Shown here: piece after piece, positions 1-4,670 of the stretch
Position numbering within the stretch: the first letter of the stretch is position 1
How the letters are laid out: each line of letters opens with the position of its first letter
NCBI GenBank assembly: GCA_020053615.1
Contig: JAGVMW010000047.1
Coordinates: 1-9,275 of the forward strand
DNA: 9,275 nt
Reading direction: 5' to 3'
Origin: an archaeon
Lineage (GTDB): Archaea; Nanobdellota; Nanobdellia; Woesearchaeales; GW2011-AR9
Position numbers and translations under genes: made by a program
Notes under the pieces: model-generated
What the model saw: the letters and a program-made list of their open reading frames with translations, nothing else
Told to the model about the DNA's origin: nothing
Database searches by the model: none

Positions 1-3
1 AAA

Positions 4-60
4 CCTCCTGTGTCTCCTTTTTTGTTGACAAAACTAGAAAAGTGAAGGGGGTTTATACCT
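4..60 (-). promoter_or_regulatory. Promoter and ribosome binding site of a minus-strand gene beyond the left edge
   Basis: Read on the minus strand, positions 60-50 give AAAGG followed by TATAAAC, a good archaeal BRE/TATA pair centred near 54. Transcription would start near position 28. A strong Shine-Dalgarno AGGAGG lies at 9-4 on the minus strand, so the start codon should sit just outside the window. The arrangement indicates a gene divergent from the one starting at 175, with the two promoters about 70 bp apart. The gene itself is not visible. Confidence 0.5.
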
Positions 61-116
61 TTTTCTATTTAGGGATTATGTATGCAAATGGACGGGCTCA
101 CTTAATCACTTCAGAG

Positions 117-169
117 ATAAATATTTAAACAAATAATACTTTGTTCCTACAAAACAATTCAAAGAGGTG
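117..169 (+). promoter_or_regulatory. Promoter and ribosome binding site of the 476-aa membrane protein gene
   Basis: An archaeal TATA-like box AAATATTTAAAC lies around 119-130 (centre about 125), which predicts a start of transcription near 150. A Shine-Dalgarno GAGGTG at 164-169 is five bases before the ATG at 175. The leader would be about 25 nt. This fixes the start of the downstream gene. Confidence 0.55.
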
Positions 170-174
170 TCAAA

Positions 175-1605
175 ATGGTATTTTGGGGAAATAATCCAAC
201 AAAAGATATTCAAAAGATGCAGGAAACAATTATGGCTGCAAAAGGAGAAGAGCTTTCCGTATTAGAATTTATGGAAACAGCCACTAAAGAAAAAGATAAG
301 TTTATTGCCGCTATCCCCCATAAAACTCCGGCGCAAATGAGCGCTTATGCCGGTTATTTAATGGAAATTATTGAATTTCAGCAGAAGGACATAAAAGGAA
401 TAATTAAAGAAACTCGCTATTTGGAAAGAAGAGCCCGTAGCCGAGCATTGAGTGGTTCTAGCACTGACAAAAAGGCTATCGCTTTATTTCAAGATTTAAT
501 GGATAAAGTAAGAGAATTGGAAAAGGCTCTAGAAAAACAGTATGATGCTTTAGCTATAAATCATTATAAAGTATTTATTGGTCATCGTGAAGAAGAAAAG
601 AATATTTCTATTGCTTTTAGCCAGATTGTACACGGTTTAGAAGCACTAATCCCAGAGTTGGAAAGAGTTGAATTGACGGCAAAAAATCATCGCAGTTTAG
701 GCTATGCCATGAGTAGCCTATTAACCGGAATTGTGGTAGGATCATTCCTTACGGTGGGAGTGCCTACCTCAGCTTGGGCCGCTACCGGAAGTTCACCTGC
801 AGATACGGTCAATAAAGGATTAGGTGCATTGGAATTGTACCTGCATAAGCTAAGTCAAATCGGAGGTAGATTACCACCTGGAACTACTGCTGTAGCTCTA
901 GCTGGATTAGGCGCACTGATGGCTATTCTAGTAATTTGGCGAAAAAATAACTCTAAAAAAATGGAGAGAAAGGCATATGAGGAACAACATAAGAGATTAG
1001 GAGAGCAACGTGCAAAAGAAAGGGAGTTTAATATAGCAATCGTCAAAGATTGTCATCAAATATACTTGGATTTTCCTAAGTACATCTCCGGCTTAACTGT
1101 TGAAGATAACGGAGTTACAACTGGCGATTTGTACGGTGACGAAGAGAGAAGAGTAAGTAAATACGTCGCTGAGGAGATTAGCCATGGAACCAAAGTTTCA
1201 CCTGCAAACCAAGTGAGTGTGGTACACGGTTACTTTAAGGTAGAAAAGTCAGTAGAATTTACCAAGAAAGAACAATATAAAGTTCCAGGAGAGATGCGTA
1301 TGAGGTCGGACTTTGATATGAGTATTAAAGGTGATAAATTTGAAACGCGTGACGTACAGCATAAACATTTGGGTTATGGCGTTATTTCTATTGATGTAGT
1401 TCCGATTATTAAAGAGGATGGGTCTGGAACTAAAAGTTATTATTGGATTATTTTTGGCAGTTTCCAACAGACTGGAAATAGTTGGGGAGGCGGGAATGTT
1501 AAGTTTGAATCAGATATTAAAGAAGCCAAAAATGTTAAAGAAGCAATTTCAACCGTAGGAGAGGTTTTAGATTCACTAGCTTATAGGATTCCTACCAAAA
1601 AATAA
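175..1605 (+). CDS. Unrecognised 476-aa protein with N-terminal helical region, membrane hairpin and C-terminal soluble domain
   Basis: I do not recognise this protein. Residues 1-175 are charged and predicted helical, with coiled-coil-like stretches around 70-125 (KDIKGIIKETRYLERRARSR). Two hydrophobic segments follow: about 178-202 (LLTGIVVGSFLTVGV, ending in SAWAA) and 237-256 (TAVALAGLGALMAILVIW). They are separated by about 35 polar residues. A very basic charged stretch (257-285) comes right after the second helix, which by the positive-inside rule puts the C-terminal domain in the cytoplasm with the N-terminal region, and the short 203-236 loop outside. Residues 290-476 look like a mixed alpha/beta domain with an aromatic strand SYYWIIFGSFQQTGNSW near 421-437. 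The start is fixed by GAGGTG five bases upstream. The gene is probably monocistronic: its promoter is immediately upstream and a convergent gene remnant follows after 10 nt. SAWA resembles a signal-peptidase site but lies too deep in the chain for an ordinary signal peptide. No enzymatic motif is visible. Confidence 0.85.
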   Translation: MVFWGNNPTKDIQKMQETIMAAKGEELSVLEFMETATKEKDKFIAAIPHKTPAQMSAYAGYLMEIIEFQQKDIKGIIKETRYLERRARSRALSGSSTDKKAIALFQDLMDKVRELEKALEKQYDALAINHYKVFIGHREEEKNISIAFSQIVHGLEALIPELERVELTAKNHRSLGYAMSSLLTGIVVGSFLTVGVPTSAWAATGSSPADTVNKGLGALELYLHKLSQIGGRLPPGTTAVALAGLGALMAILVIWRKNNSKKMERKAYEEQHKRLGEQRAKEREFNIAIVKDCHQIYLDFPKYISGLTVEDNGVTTGDLYGDEERRVSKYVAEEISHGTKVSPANQVSVVHGYFKVEKSVEFTKKEQYKVPGEMRMRSDFDMSIKGDKFETRDVQHKHLGYGVISIDVVPIIKEDGSGTKSYYWIIFGSFQQTGNSWGGGNVKFESDIKEAKNVKEAISTVGEVLDSLAYRIPTKK

Positions 1606-1615
1606 CTCCCTCAAG

Positions 1616-1954
1616 TCAGATTATCAAATATTTTTTTGTATTTCCATTTATCAATATATCTTGCGGAGTAATCACTGACTTTTTTAAGATATCCTCAACT
1701 TGGTAATATCCCTCCGTTCCCACTACTTTTTCAATAGCTGCATCTGCTGAAGGATAGCTTCTTCCAAACAAATTGTAACCCCCTTTGTTATAAAATTCTT
1801 TTATTTTTCCCATAACTTGCTCTACAGAAACATAATGATTGGAAAGCCGAATTCCGACTGCTTGGTAGGCTTCATCTACTACCTCTGAACAATACAATTC
1901 GTTTGTTCCCGGCGCCAAATGGTAATCGTATTTTACTGCTTTCTTCCAGCGAAT
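1616..1954 (-). pseudogene. 3' fragment of a YiiX-like permuted papain-fold peptidase/amidase gene
   Basis: The open frame on the minus strand runs from just after an in-frame stop at 1957-1955 to the stop at 1618-1616. It contains KYDYHLAPG, then LYCSEVVDEAYQAVGIRLS, and near the end VITPQDI. This order matches the C-terminal half of YiiX/YaeF-like proteins (DUF830, permuted NlpC/P60 or papain fold), where the YCSE cysteine is the nucleophile and ITP-D lies close to the C-terminus. The catalytic histidine (usually in an HVGI-like motif) lies in the N-terminal half of that family. No such half is present, because the frame closes about seven codons before KYDYH. There is no ATG in frame and no ribosome binding site at the only alternative start (TTG at 1918). 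I therefore read it as the remnant of a gene whose 5' half was removed at about 1936-1955. It converges on the upstream gene, with 10 nt between the stop codons. A short, still-expressed cysteine-only protein is possible but unlikely. Confidence 0.6.
1631..1637 (+). terminator. Possible U-tract terminator of the membrane protein gene
   Basis: A run of seven T lies 26 nt after the stop codon at 1605, with no clear stem before it. Archaeal transcription often stops at such U-tracts. It also lies inside the minus-strand remnant, where it encodes lysine codons, so the run may simply be coding sequence. Confidence 0.3.
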
Positions 1955-2079
1955 TTAAGAAAGCCGGCAGTAAGCATATTGCAGCAATTGTCTTTAAAGA
2001 AGACCCCGGCATAGTAAAAGATCAATACTTTGGCGAATGGGCGCAGAAGGGCAAGCCGATAAAAATACAGTTTGGCTGA
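1951..2079 (+). pseudogene. C-terminal fragment (42 codons) of an unidentified plus-strand gene
   Basis: From 1951 one plus-strand frame reads EFKKAGSKHIAAIVFKEDPG followed by IVKDQYFGEWAQKGKPIKIQ and FG, then stops with TGA at 2077-2079. Residue composition and codon choice look like genuine protein, and the segment is richer in GC than its flanks. No start codon or ribosome binding site precedes it. Further upstream the same frame only runs antisense through the peptidase remnant. It therefore looks like the 3' end of a gene that lost its 5' part at the same junction that broke the peptidase gene. I cannot name the family; coding origin is inferred from composition only. Confidence 0.4.
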
Positions 2080-2143
2080 TTGGTTGGAAAATAATGCTTT
2101 GATTATTATTCATATCCAGAATTATATGTCCTTCAGAATAGAA

Positions 2144-2155
2144 AAGGTTATAATA
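2144..2155 (+). promoter_or_regulatory. Candidate promoter of the structured RNA and the 174-aa protein gene
   Basis: AAAGG followed by TTATAATA resembles a BRE/TATA pair centred near 2151. It predicts a transcript start near 2177, some 17 nt before the 13-bp stem at 2194. No comparable box lies at a workable distance between 2319 and the ATG at 2355, so the gene at 2355 is probably transcribed through the structured element with a leader of roughly 180 nt. Weaker AT-rich boxes at 2160-2180 are alternatives. Confidence 0.35.
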
Positions 2156-2193
2156 GACAGTTTAATCTGAATTTCTTAAGTACAATAATTGTA

Positions 2194-2318
2194 TTTGTTT
2201 AGCATCTTCGAAATCCTTGACGTTGACCCGAAGGCGCTGTGTTCCCGTAGGGAGCAACCCCTCACGACGCGCCAGCTCTGGTGATTGCAGGAATTTCGAC
2301 CTGATGATGCTAAACAAA
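2194..2318 (+). ncRNA. Structured RNA element (5' leader or separate RNA) closed by a 13-bp stem
   Basis: A perfect 13-bp inverted repeat pairs 2194-2206 (TTTGTTTAGCATC) with 2306-2318 (GATGCTAAACAAA). Nested inside are CGAAAT-CC (2209-2216) with GG-A-ATTTCG (2290-2298), a GC stem GGCGC (2233-2237) with GCGCC (2269-2273), and an apical hairpin GTTCCC-GTA-GGGAGC (2241-2255). The interior is clearly GC-richer than the surrounding DNA, as expected for folded RNA in an AT-rich archaeon. The element ends 36 nt before the ATG at 2355 and probably forms that gene's leader. It does not match tRNA, 5S, SRP or RNase P RNA as far as I can tell. An ACA at 2314-2316 and a TGATGA-like string at 2302-2307 recall H/ACA and C/D guide RNAs, but the pocket and box pairs are not convincing. 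The strand is assumed from context; the stem is symmetric. Confidence 0.5.
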
Positions 2319-2354
2319 AAATAATCAACTTAAACCAAAAACGAGGTAATTAAA

Positions 2355-2879
2355 ATGGATGTAGAACGAATACAAAAAATTAATGCTATGGCTTTAGAGC
2401 TAATGAAGCAAGGTCTAGCTGCAGATAGAGAAGACGCAGTAAACCAAGCAGAAAGAATTTTCAGGTCTCAAGGAGCAAATGAATATTCTTCTCTGAGAGA
2501 TACCATGGGAAAAGTAGAAGCAGAAGCCACTATGGATTCACAACCTGGAGCAAATAAACCCGCTTTACAGCAAGATGAAGTACGGCAGATAATGGAAGAA
2601 AATACTAAATTCATGGTCAGAAAAATAAAAGAAATTGAAGAAAAATTGCTAGCATTGGAACGAGATGTAGTTTCCATTAACAGCAAGATGACTTATCAAC
2701 GACCATCAGCTCCGGTCCAAGCCCCTGCTCAACAACTAGGAACAGGCGAAGTTGTTTCTAACCATCCTCAAATTGTGAGAGGAGCTGGACAGCAGGTAGG
2801 CAGCAGCCATCCTAGATCTGGAAACTATAATGACGCTGACGTGTCTATCGAAAAGTTCTTCTATATGGGACGGAAGTAA
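2355..2879 (+). CDS. Unrecognised 174-aa soluble protein with a central coiled coil and C-terminal FFYMGRK
   Basis: I cannot assign a function. The N-terminal 40 residues form an amphipathic helical region (MALELMKQGLAADREDAVNQ). Residues 73-112 form a strongly predicted coiled coil (EVRQIMEENTKFMVRKIKEI, then EEKLLALERDVVSI). Residues 116-155 are a proline/glutamine/glycine-rich flexible linker, and the chain ends in a compact motif DVSIEKFFYMGRK. There is no signal peptide or membrane helix, so it is probably cytoplasmic. The start is supported by GAGGT at 2343-2347, seven bases before the ATG. The gene follows a structured RNA element by 36 nt and may be controlled by it. The last eight codons and the 3' flank recur imperfectly at 3677-3734, which suggests that this 3' end was duplicated. 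A docking or sorting role for the conserved-looking tail is only a guess. Confidence 0.8.
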   Translation: MDVERIQKINAMALELMKQGLAADREDAVNQAERIFRSQGANEYSSLRDTMGKVEAEATMDSQPGANKPALQQDEVRQIMEENTKFMVRKIKEIEEKLLALERDVVSINSKMTYQRPSAPVQAPAQQLGTGEVVSNHPQIVRGAGQQVGSSHPRSGNYNDADVSIEKFFYMGRK

Positions 2880-2910
2880 TTGACTTCTATTTTTTTATCT
2901 TCTTTTGATT
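2853..2910 (+). repeat. Left copy of an imperfect 58-bp direct repeat (gene 3' end)
   Basis: This copy covers the last eight codons plus stop of the coiled-coil protein (KFFYMGRK) and its T-rich 3' flank. By hand alignment it matches 3677-3734 without gaps at about 45 of 58 positions. The best parts are the coding end (AAGTTCTT, ATATGGGA, GGAAGTA) and the closing TTCTTTTGATT, both at identical spacing. Confidence 0.65.
2890..2906 (+). terminator. Possible poly-U terminator of the coiled-coil protein gene
   Basis: Seven consecutive T (2890-2896) followed by TTCTTTT lie 11-27 nt after the stop at 2879. The next promoter starts about 18 nt further on, so this is a natural place for an archaeal U-tract stop. 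Confidence 0.4.
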
Positions 2911-2920
2911 AAACCTCAGA

Positions 2921-2934
2921 AAAGTATTTAAGAA
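2921..2934 (+). promoter_or_regulatory. Promoter of the DUF4258/DUF2283-like pair, probably giving a leaderless mRNA
   Basis: AAAGTATTTAAG is a good archaeal BRE/TATA pair centred near 2929. The predicted start of transcription (about 2955) is within two bases of the ATG at 2957, and there is no Shine-Dalgarno between them. Leaderless translation is therefore likely, unlike the GAGGT-type starts of most other genes here. Confidence 0.5.
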
Positions 2935-2956
2935 GAGTTGTAAATTTAGTTTAATT

Positions 2957-3280
2957 ATGGAAATTTACTCAACCAAACCAGTAACAGAAATTAGCACAGA
3001 GGAATTTCAATATCTGATTAAAGGAAAAGAAGTAATAATCTCTCCTCATGCAATTTGGCATTTAAGCAATCACCAGAGAAAAGTTTTTAATGTAGATGAA
3101 CTTATTAACATAGTATTGAGGGAAACTCCTCGTAAAGTGTATCTTCAGGAAAATGGGAGATATGCAGTTTACTATCGAAAAAGCGATGGTTATAGAAAAA
3201 TAATAATCGAGATAAGGAGTGATAAAACAATTGTAGTCACGTTTGTTGACACAAGTGAAATCCCGAGATGTAACTTGTAA
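2957..3280 (+). CDS. DUF4258-like small protein, candidate toxin of a two-gene module
   Basis: This 107-aa basic protein resembles DUF4258-type, RelE-like small proteins. An early histidine-bearing helix IISPHAIWHLSNHQ (27-40) is followed by a second helix FNVDELINIVLRETPRK (44-60). A chain of beta strands comes next (KVYLQENGRYAVYYRK, KIIIEIR, TIVVTFVDTSEIPR). In DUF4258 proteins, a His in the first helix and a closing strand of the type VVT-(F/Y) are typical. The family is uncharacterised biochemically but is often found beside DUF2283 proteins and is suspected to act as a toxin; I recall this and cannot check it here. The start is the ATG near the predicted transcription start, so the gene is probably leaderless. 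The stop TAA at 3278-3280 is followed after one base by the ATG of the DUF2283-like gene, implying a tight operon. The pair sits between direct repeats. The family call rests on pattern recognition alone. Confidence 0.6.
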   Translation: MEIYSTKPVTEISTEEFQYLIKGKEVIISPHAIWHLSNHQRKVFNVDELINIVLRETPRKVYLQENGRYAVYYRKSDGYRKIIIEIRSDKTIVVTFVDTSEIPRCNL

Positions 3281-3281
3281 A

Positions 3282-3674
3282 ATGGCTGAAAAACATTTGG
3301 ACGGAACTGGAAAAGGAGAATTTTTGTATGACTTCAATAATGATATTTTAATGTTTAAAGTTAAAGATAGAGATTATAAGATATCTGCTGAATTCCAAAA
3401 TTTTGTTGCTGACATTGATATAGAAGGATTCGTCACTGGCGTAAGAATCTTTGATGCTTCTAAAGTATTCCGGATGGACAAATTCACATTAAAAAATATT
3501 GTAAACTGGGGATTTGAAACAATGGTTGAAAGCGGAATGATAACGATTAGATTAACCTTTACCAGTAAAGTAAGAAACAAAGAGGTTCCAGTTGAGAATT
3601 TCACCCAACAGTTGACCACTTCATTAAAGGGGTATAATCTAATAGATTCTTCGGTTGAGTGCGGAGTAGCTTAG
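3282..3674 (+). CDS. DUF2283-like protein, candidate partner/antitoxin of the upstream gene
   Basis: Counting from the ATG at 3282 the protein has 130 residues. Residues 14-63 fit the DUF2283 pattern: FLYDFNNDILMFKVKD, then EFQNFVADIDIEGFVTGVRI and FDASKVF. In that family, D-x-L and the closing D-x-x-G-x-V-x-G-(I/V)-x-I-x-(D/N)-A-S are the signature. The C-terminal half (68-130) adds strands ITIRLTFTSKVRNK and ends in SSVECGVA. The frame remains open upstream to a TTG at 3243, but that start would overlap the previous gene by 38 nt. The ATG one base after the previous stop is the better choice and suggests translational coupling. DUF2283 genes commonly accompany DUF4258 genes, so an antitoxin role is plausible but unproven. 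Directly after the stop, in the -1 frame, the DNA reads LGKFFYMGRK and stop, a fossil of the neighbouring coiled-coil gene's C-terminus. Confidence 0.7.
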   Translation: MAEKHLDGTGKGEFLYDFNNDILMFKVKDRDYKISAEFQNFVADIDIEGFVTGVRIFDASKVFRMDKFTLKNIVNWGFETMVESGMITIRLTFTSKVRNKEVPVENFTQQLTTSLKGYNLIDSSVECGVA

Positions 3675-3676
3675 GT

Positions 3677-3734
3677 AAGTTCTTTTATATGGGAAGGAAG
3701 TAGGTTTATTATTTGTTTTACTTTTCTTTTGATT
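3677..3734 (+). repeat. Right copy of the imperfect 58-bp direct repeat, fossil gene 3' end
   Basis: This is collinear with 2853-2910. In the frame that is -1 relative to the DUF2283-like gene it encodes KFFYMGRK followed by TAG, the same eight residues that end the 174-aa protein. An in-frame TGA at 3656-3658 shuts this frame upstream, so no intact second copy of the protein exists. The T-rich 3' flank, ending in TTCTTTTGATT, is also shared. It most likely derives from the 3' end of the coiled-coil gene or from a lost paralogue. Confidence 0.65.
3703..3730 (+). terminator. Possible U-rich terminator after the DUF2283-like gene
   Basis: A series of T runs (TTTATTATTTG, TTTTAC, TTTTCTTTTG) lies 30-55 nt after the stop at 3674 and before the next promoter-like box at 3757. 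This kind of discontinuous U-tract is typical of archaeal ends. It is part of the duplicated segment. Confidence 0.35.
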
Positions 3735-3756
3735 CTCTAAGTTTTAATTTCACAAC

Positions 3757-3765
3757 ATTTTAATA
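3757..3765 (+). promoter_or_regulatory. Candidate promoter of the 258-aa protein gene
   Basis: TTTTAATA, centred near 3761, is a TATA-like box. It predicts transcription from about 3787, downstream of the TTG at 3778. That argues against TTG 3778 as the true start of the following gene and for the ATG at 3835. Confidence 0.4.
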
Positions 3766-3790
3766 CGCCACTTTTTATTGCCAAAAACAA

Positions 3791-3844
3791 ATGAAAACTC
3801 CCAATCACCGCAAGCGGTGGGGTATCACAAACAAATGGAAATAG
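3791..3844 (+). CDS. Possible 17-codon leader peptide overlapping the next start codon
   Basis: An ATG at 3791, about four bases after the predicted transcription start, opens a short frame MKTPNHRKRWGITNKWK that stops at TAG 3842-3844. The stop lies eight bases inside the ATG-proximal end of the next gene (ATG 3835). The peptide is strongly basic. The overlap would allow translational coupling, and the small frame runs over a CACCGC-AA-GCGGTG hairpin (3806-3819) that covers part of the Shine-Dalgarno. So short a frame could well be chance. Confidence 0.25.
   Translation: MKTPNHRKRWGITNKWK
3806..3823 (+). promoter_or_regulatory. Hairpin overlapping the ribosome binding site of the 258-aa protein gene
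   Basis: A perfect 6-bp inverted repeat CACCGC-AA-GCGGTG (3806-3819) overlaps the purine-rich GGTGGGGT (3816-3823), which lies 12 nt upstream of the ATG at 3835. The two-base loop is too small for a full stem, so one pair would open. Folding would hide part of the ribosome binding site. Confidence 0.3.
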
Positions 3845-4611
3845 AACAAGTTGATATAATTGTCTTTCCGGATTGGTGTGGTGGAGACTACTTTGAGCAA
3901 TATCTAGATCCCCATAGTGGAGAGAAAAAGTATTTCAATACCTTCGCTACTCCTGAACTCGCGGATAAATGGAAAAAAAGAGCAGATGAAATCTCTCGAG
4001 ATGAAAGAAGATTGCTTATCCACATTCACGAAGAACAAAACACTTCCGGACGTTCATACTTAATAGATTATGTGAACTTTATTAGGAAAACTTTAATCGC
4101 CACTAACCAGCTAATGGAAATAAATGGCTATTTCTTAGATGAACAATTGGCTACGGCTACTAAAGAAAATCCAATTCATCTTTCTCTACAACCAAGAATT
4201 GTTGGGTATGGACATCATCGAGGATGTTGTGTACCAGAATACGGAAGAAAAACTACCTCTTTATTAGGACTAGATACTGATTTATTTGTGGAAAAAACTG
4301 AACTTTGCGTTGGCGATGACTTGGAAGACAGGATGGAACTGTTCTACACTGCAAACCCGACTATTTTTCAACATTACTCTGATGAACGTTTAAATCAATT
4401 AAGAAAGCAAAAAGCTTGGGATGAAACAAAAACGATAATAGACGCACGAAAATATCTCTTTGTATATTGCACTGCAACCCAAGTGCAGGAAGCAGCTAAA
4501 GCGGCTACCTCTATTGAAGACTTTGAAGACAAAATTGGTGGCAAGTTCAAAGGATTTGACTTTTTACAAGATTACTTAATGCTCTGCCGAAACAATGAAG
4601 TAAACCCGTAA
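3835..4611 (+). CDS. Unrecognised 258-aa cytoplasmic protein with a His/Cys cluster
   Basis: I do not recognise the family. The chain starts MEIEQVDIIVFPDWCGGDYF, a beta strand followed by an acidic/aromatic turn. A helix-rich charged region follows (WKKRADEISRDERRLLIHIH) and then a striking cluster VGYGHHRGCCVPEYGR around residues 123-138 that could bind metal or form an active site. The C-terminal half is mainly helical (MELFYTANPTIFQHYSDERL, LRKQKAWDETKTIIDARKYL), and the last segment DFLQDYLMLCRNNEV contains another cysteine. There is no signal peptide or membrane helix, so it is probably cytoplasmic. The frame is open upstream to a TTG at 3778, but the TATA-like box at 3757-3765 and the GGTGGGG at 3816-3822 favour the ATG at 3835. 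It appears to be its own transcription unit, since the following gene has a separate strong promoter. Function unknown. Confidence 0.75.
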   Translation: MEIEQVDIIVFPDWCGGDYFEQYLDPHSGEKKYFNTFATPELADKWKKRADEISRDERRLLIHIHEEQNTSGRSYLIDYVNFIRKTLIATNQLMEINGYFLDEQLATATKENPIHLSLQPRIVGYGHHRGCCVPEYGRKTTSLLGLDTDLFVEKTELCVGDDLEDRMELFYTANPTIFQHYSDERLNQLRKQKAWDETKTIIDARKYLFVYCTATQVQEAAKAATSIEDFEDKIGGKFKGFDFLQDYLMLCRNNEVNP

Positions 4612-4628
4612 TTAACCATTAAAACCTC

Positions 4629-4652
4629 CCTTTCCTCCGAAAGGTTTAAATA
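4629..4652 (+). promoter_or_regulatory. Promoter of the structured leader and S-layer-like gene, overlapped by a small inverted repeat
   Basis: GAAAGG followed by TTTAAATAAG is the best BRE/TATA pair in the window (TATA 4645-4652). Its predicted start of transcription is about 4671-4675, where the 10-bp stem of the leader begins. The BRE is the right arm of a perfect 6-bp hairpin CCTTTC-CTCC-GAAAGG (4629-4644), which could be an operator, or the RNA end of the preceding gene. Confidence 0.65.
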
Positions 4653-4670
4653 AGAGAGTACTACTTTATA

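Noticed and set aside
855..1467. Minus-strand open frames of 63 and 72 codons opposite the membrane protein gene
   Set aside because: Low-complexity translation and no start signals; the plus strand encodes a coherent protein.
2207..2216. TTCGAAATCC resembles a tRNA T-arm, and its complement recurs near 2290-2302
   Set aside because: No acceptor stem, anticodon arm or CCA-proximal pairing fits on either strand; the two copies pair with each other inside the 125-nt element.
2184..2325. The 13-bp inverted repeat could be the terminal repeats of a small non-autonomous transposon (MITE), with AATAAT on both sides
   Set aside because: The AATAAT copies are not flush with the repeat ends, and the AT-rich context makes such a match unremarkable; the nested inner stems fit RNA better. 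Not excluded.
3243..3281. TTG start at 3243 for the DUF2283-like gene
   Set aside because: It would overlap the previous gene by 38 nt and adds residues unlike the family start; the ATG one base after the preceding stop is better.
4612..4640. Minus-strand GGAGG followed by an ATG, as for a divergent gene
   Set aside because: The frame stops after 15 codons inside the end of the preceding gene, so no real coding region follows.
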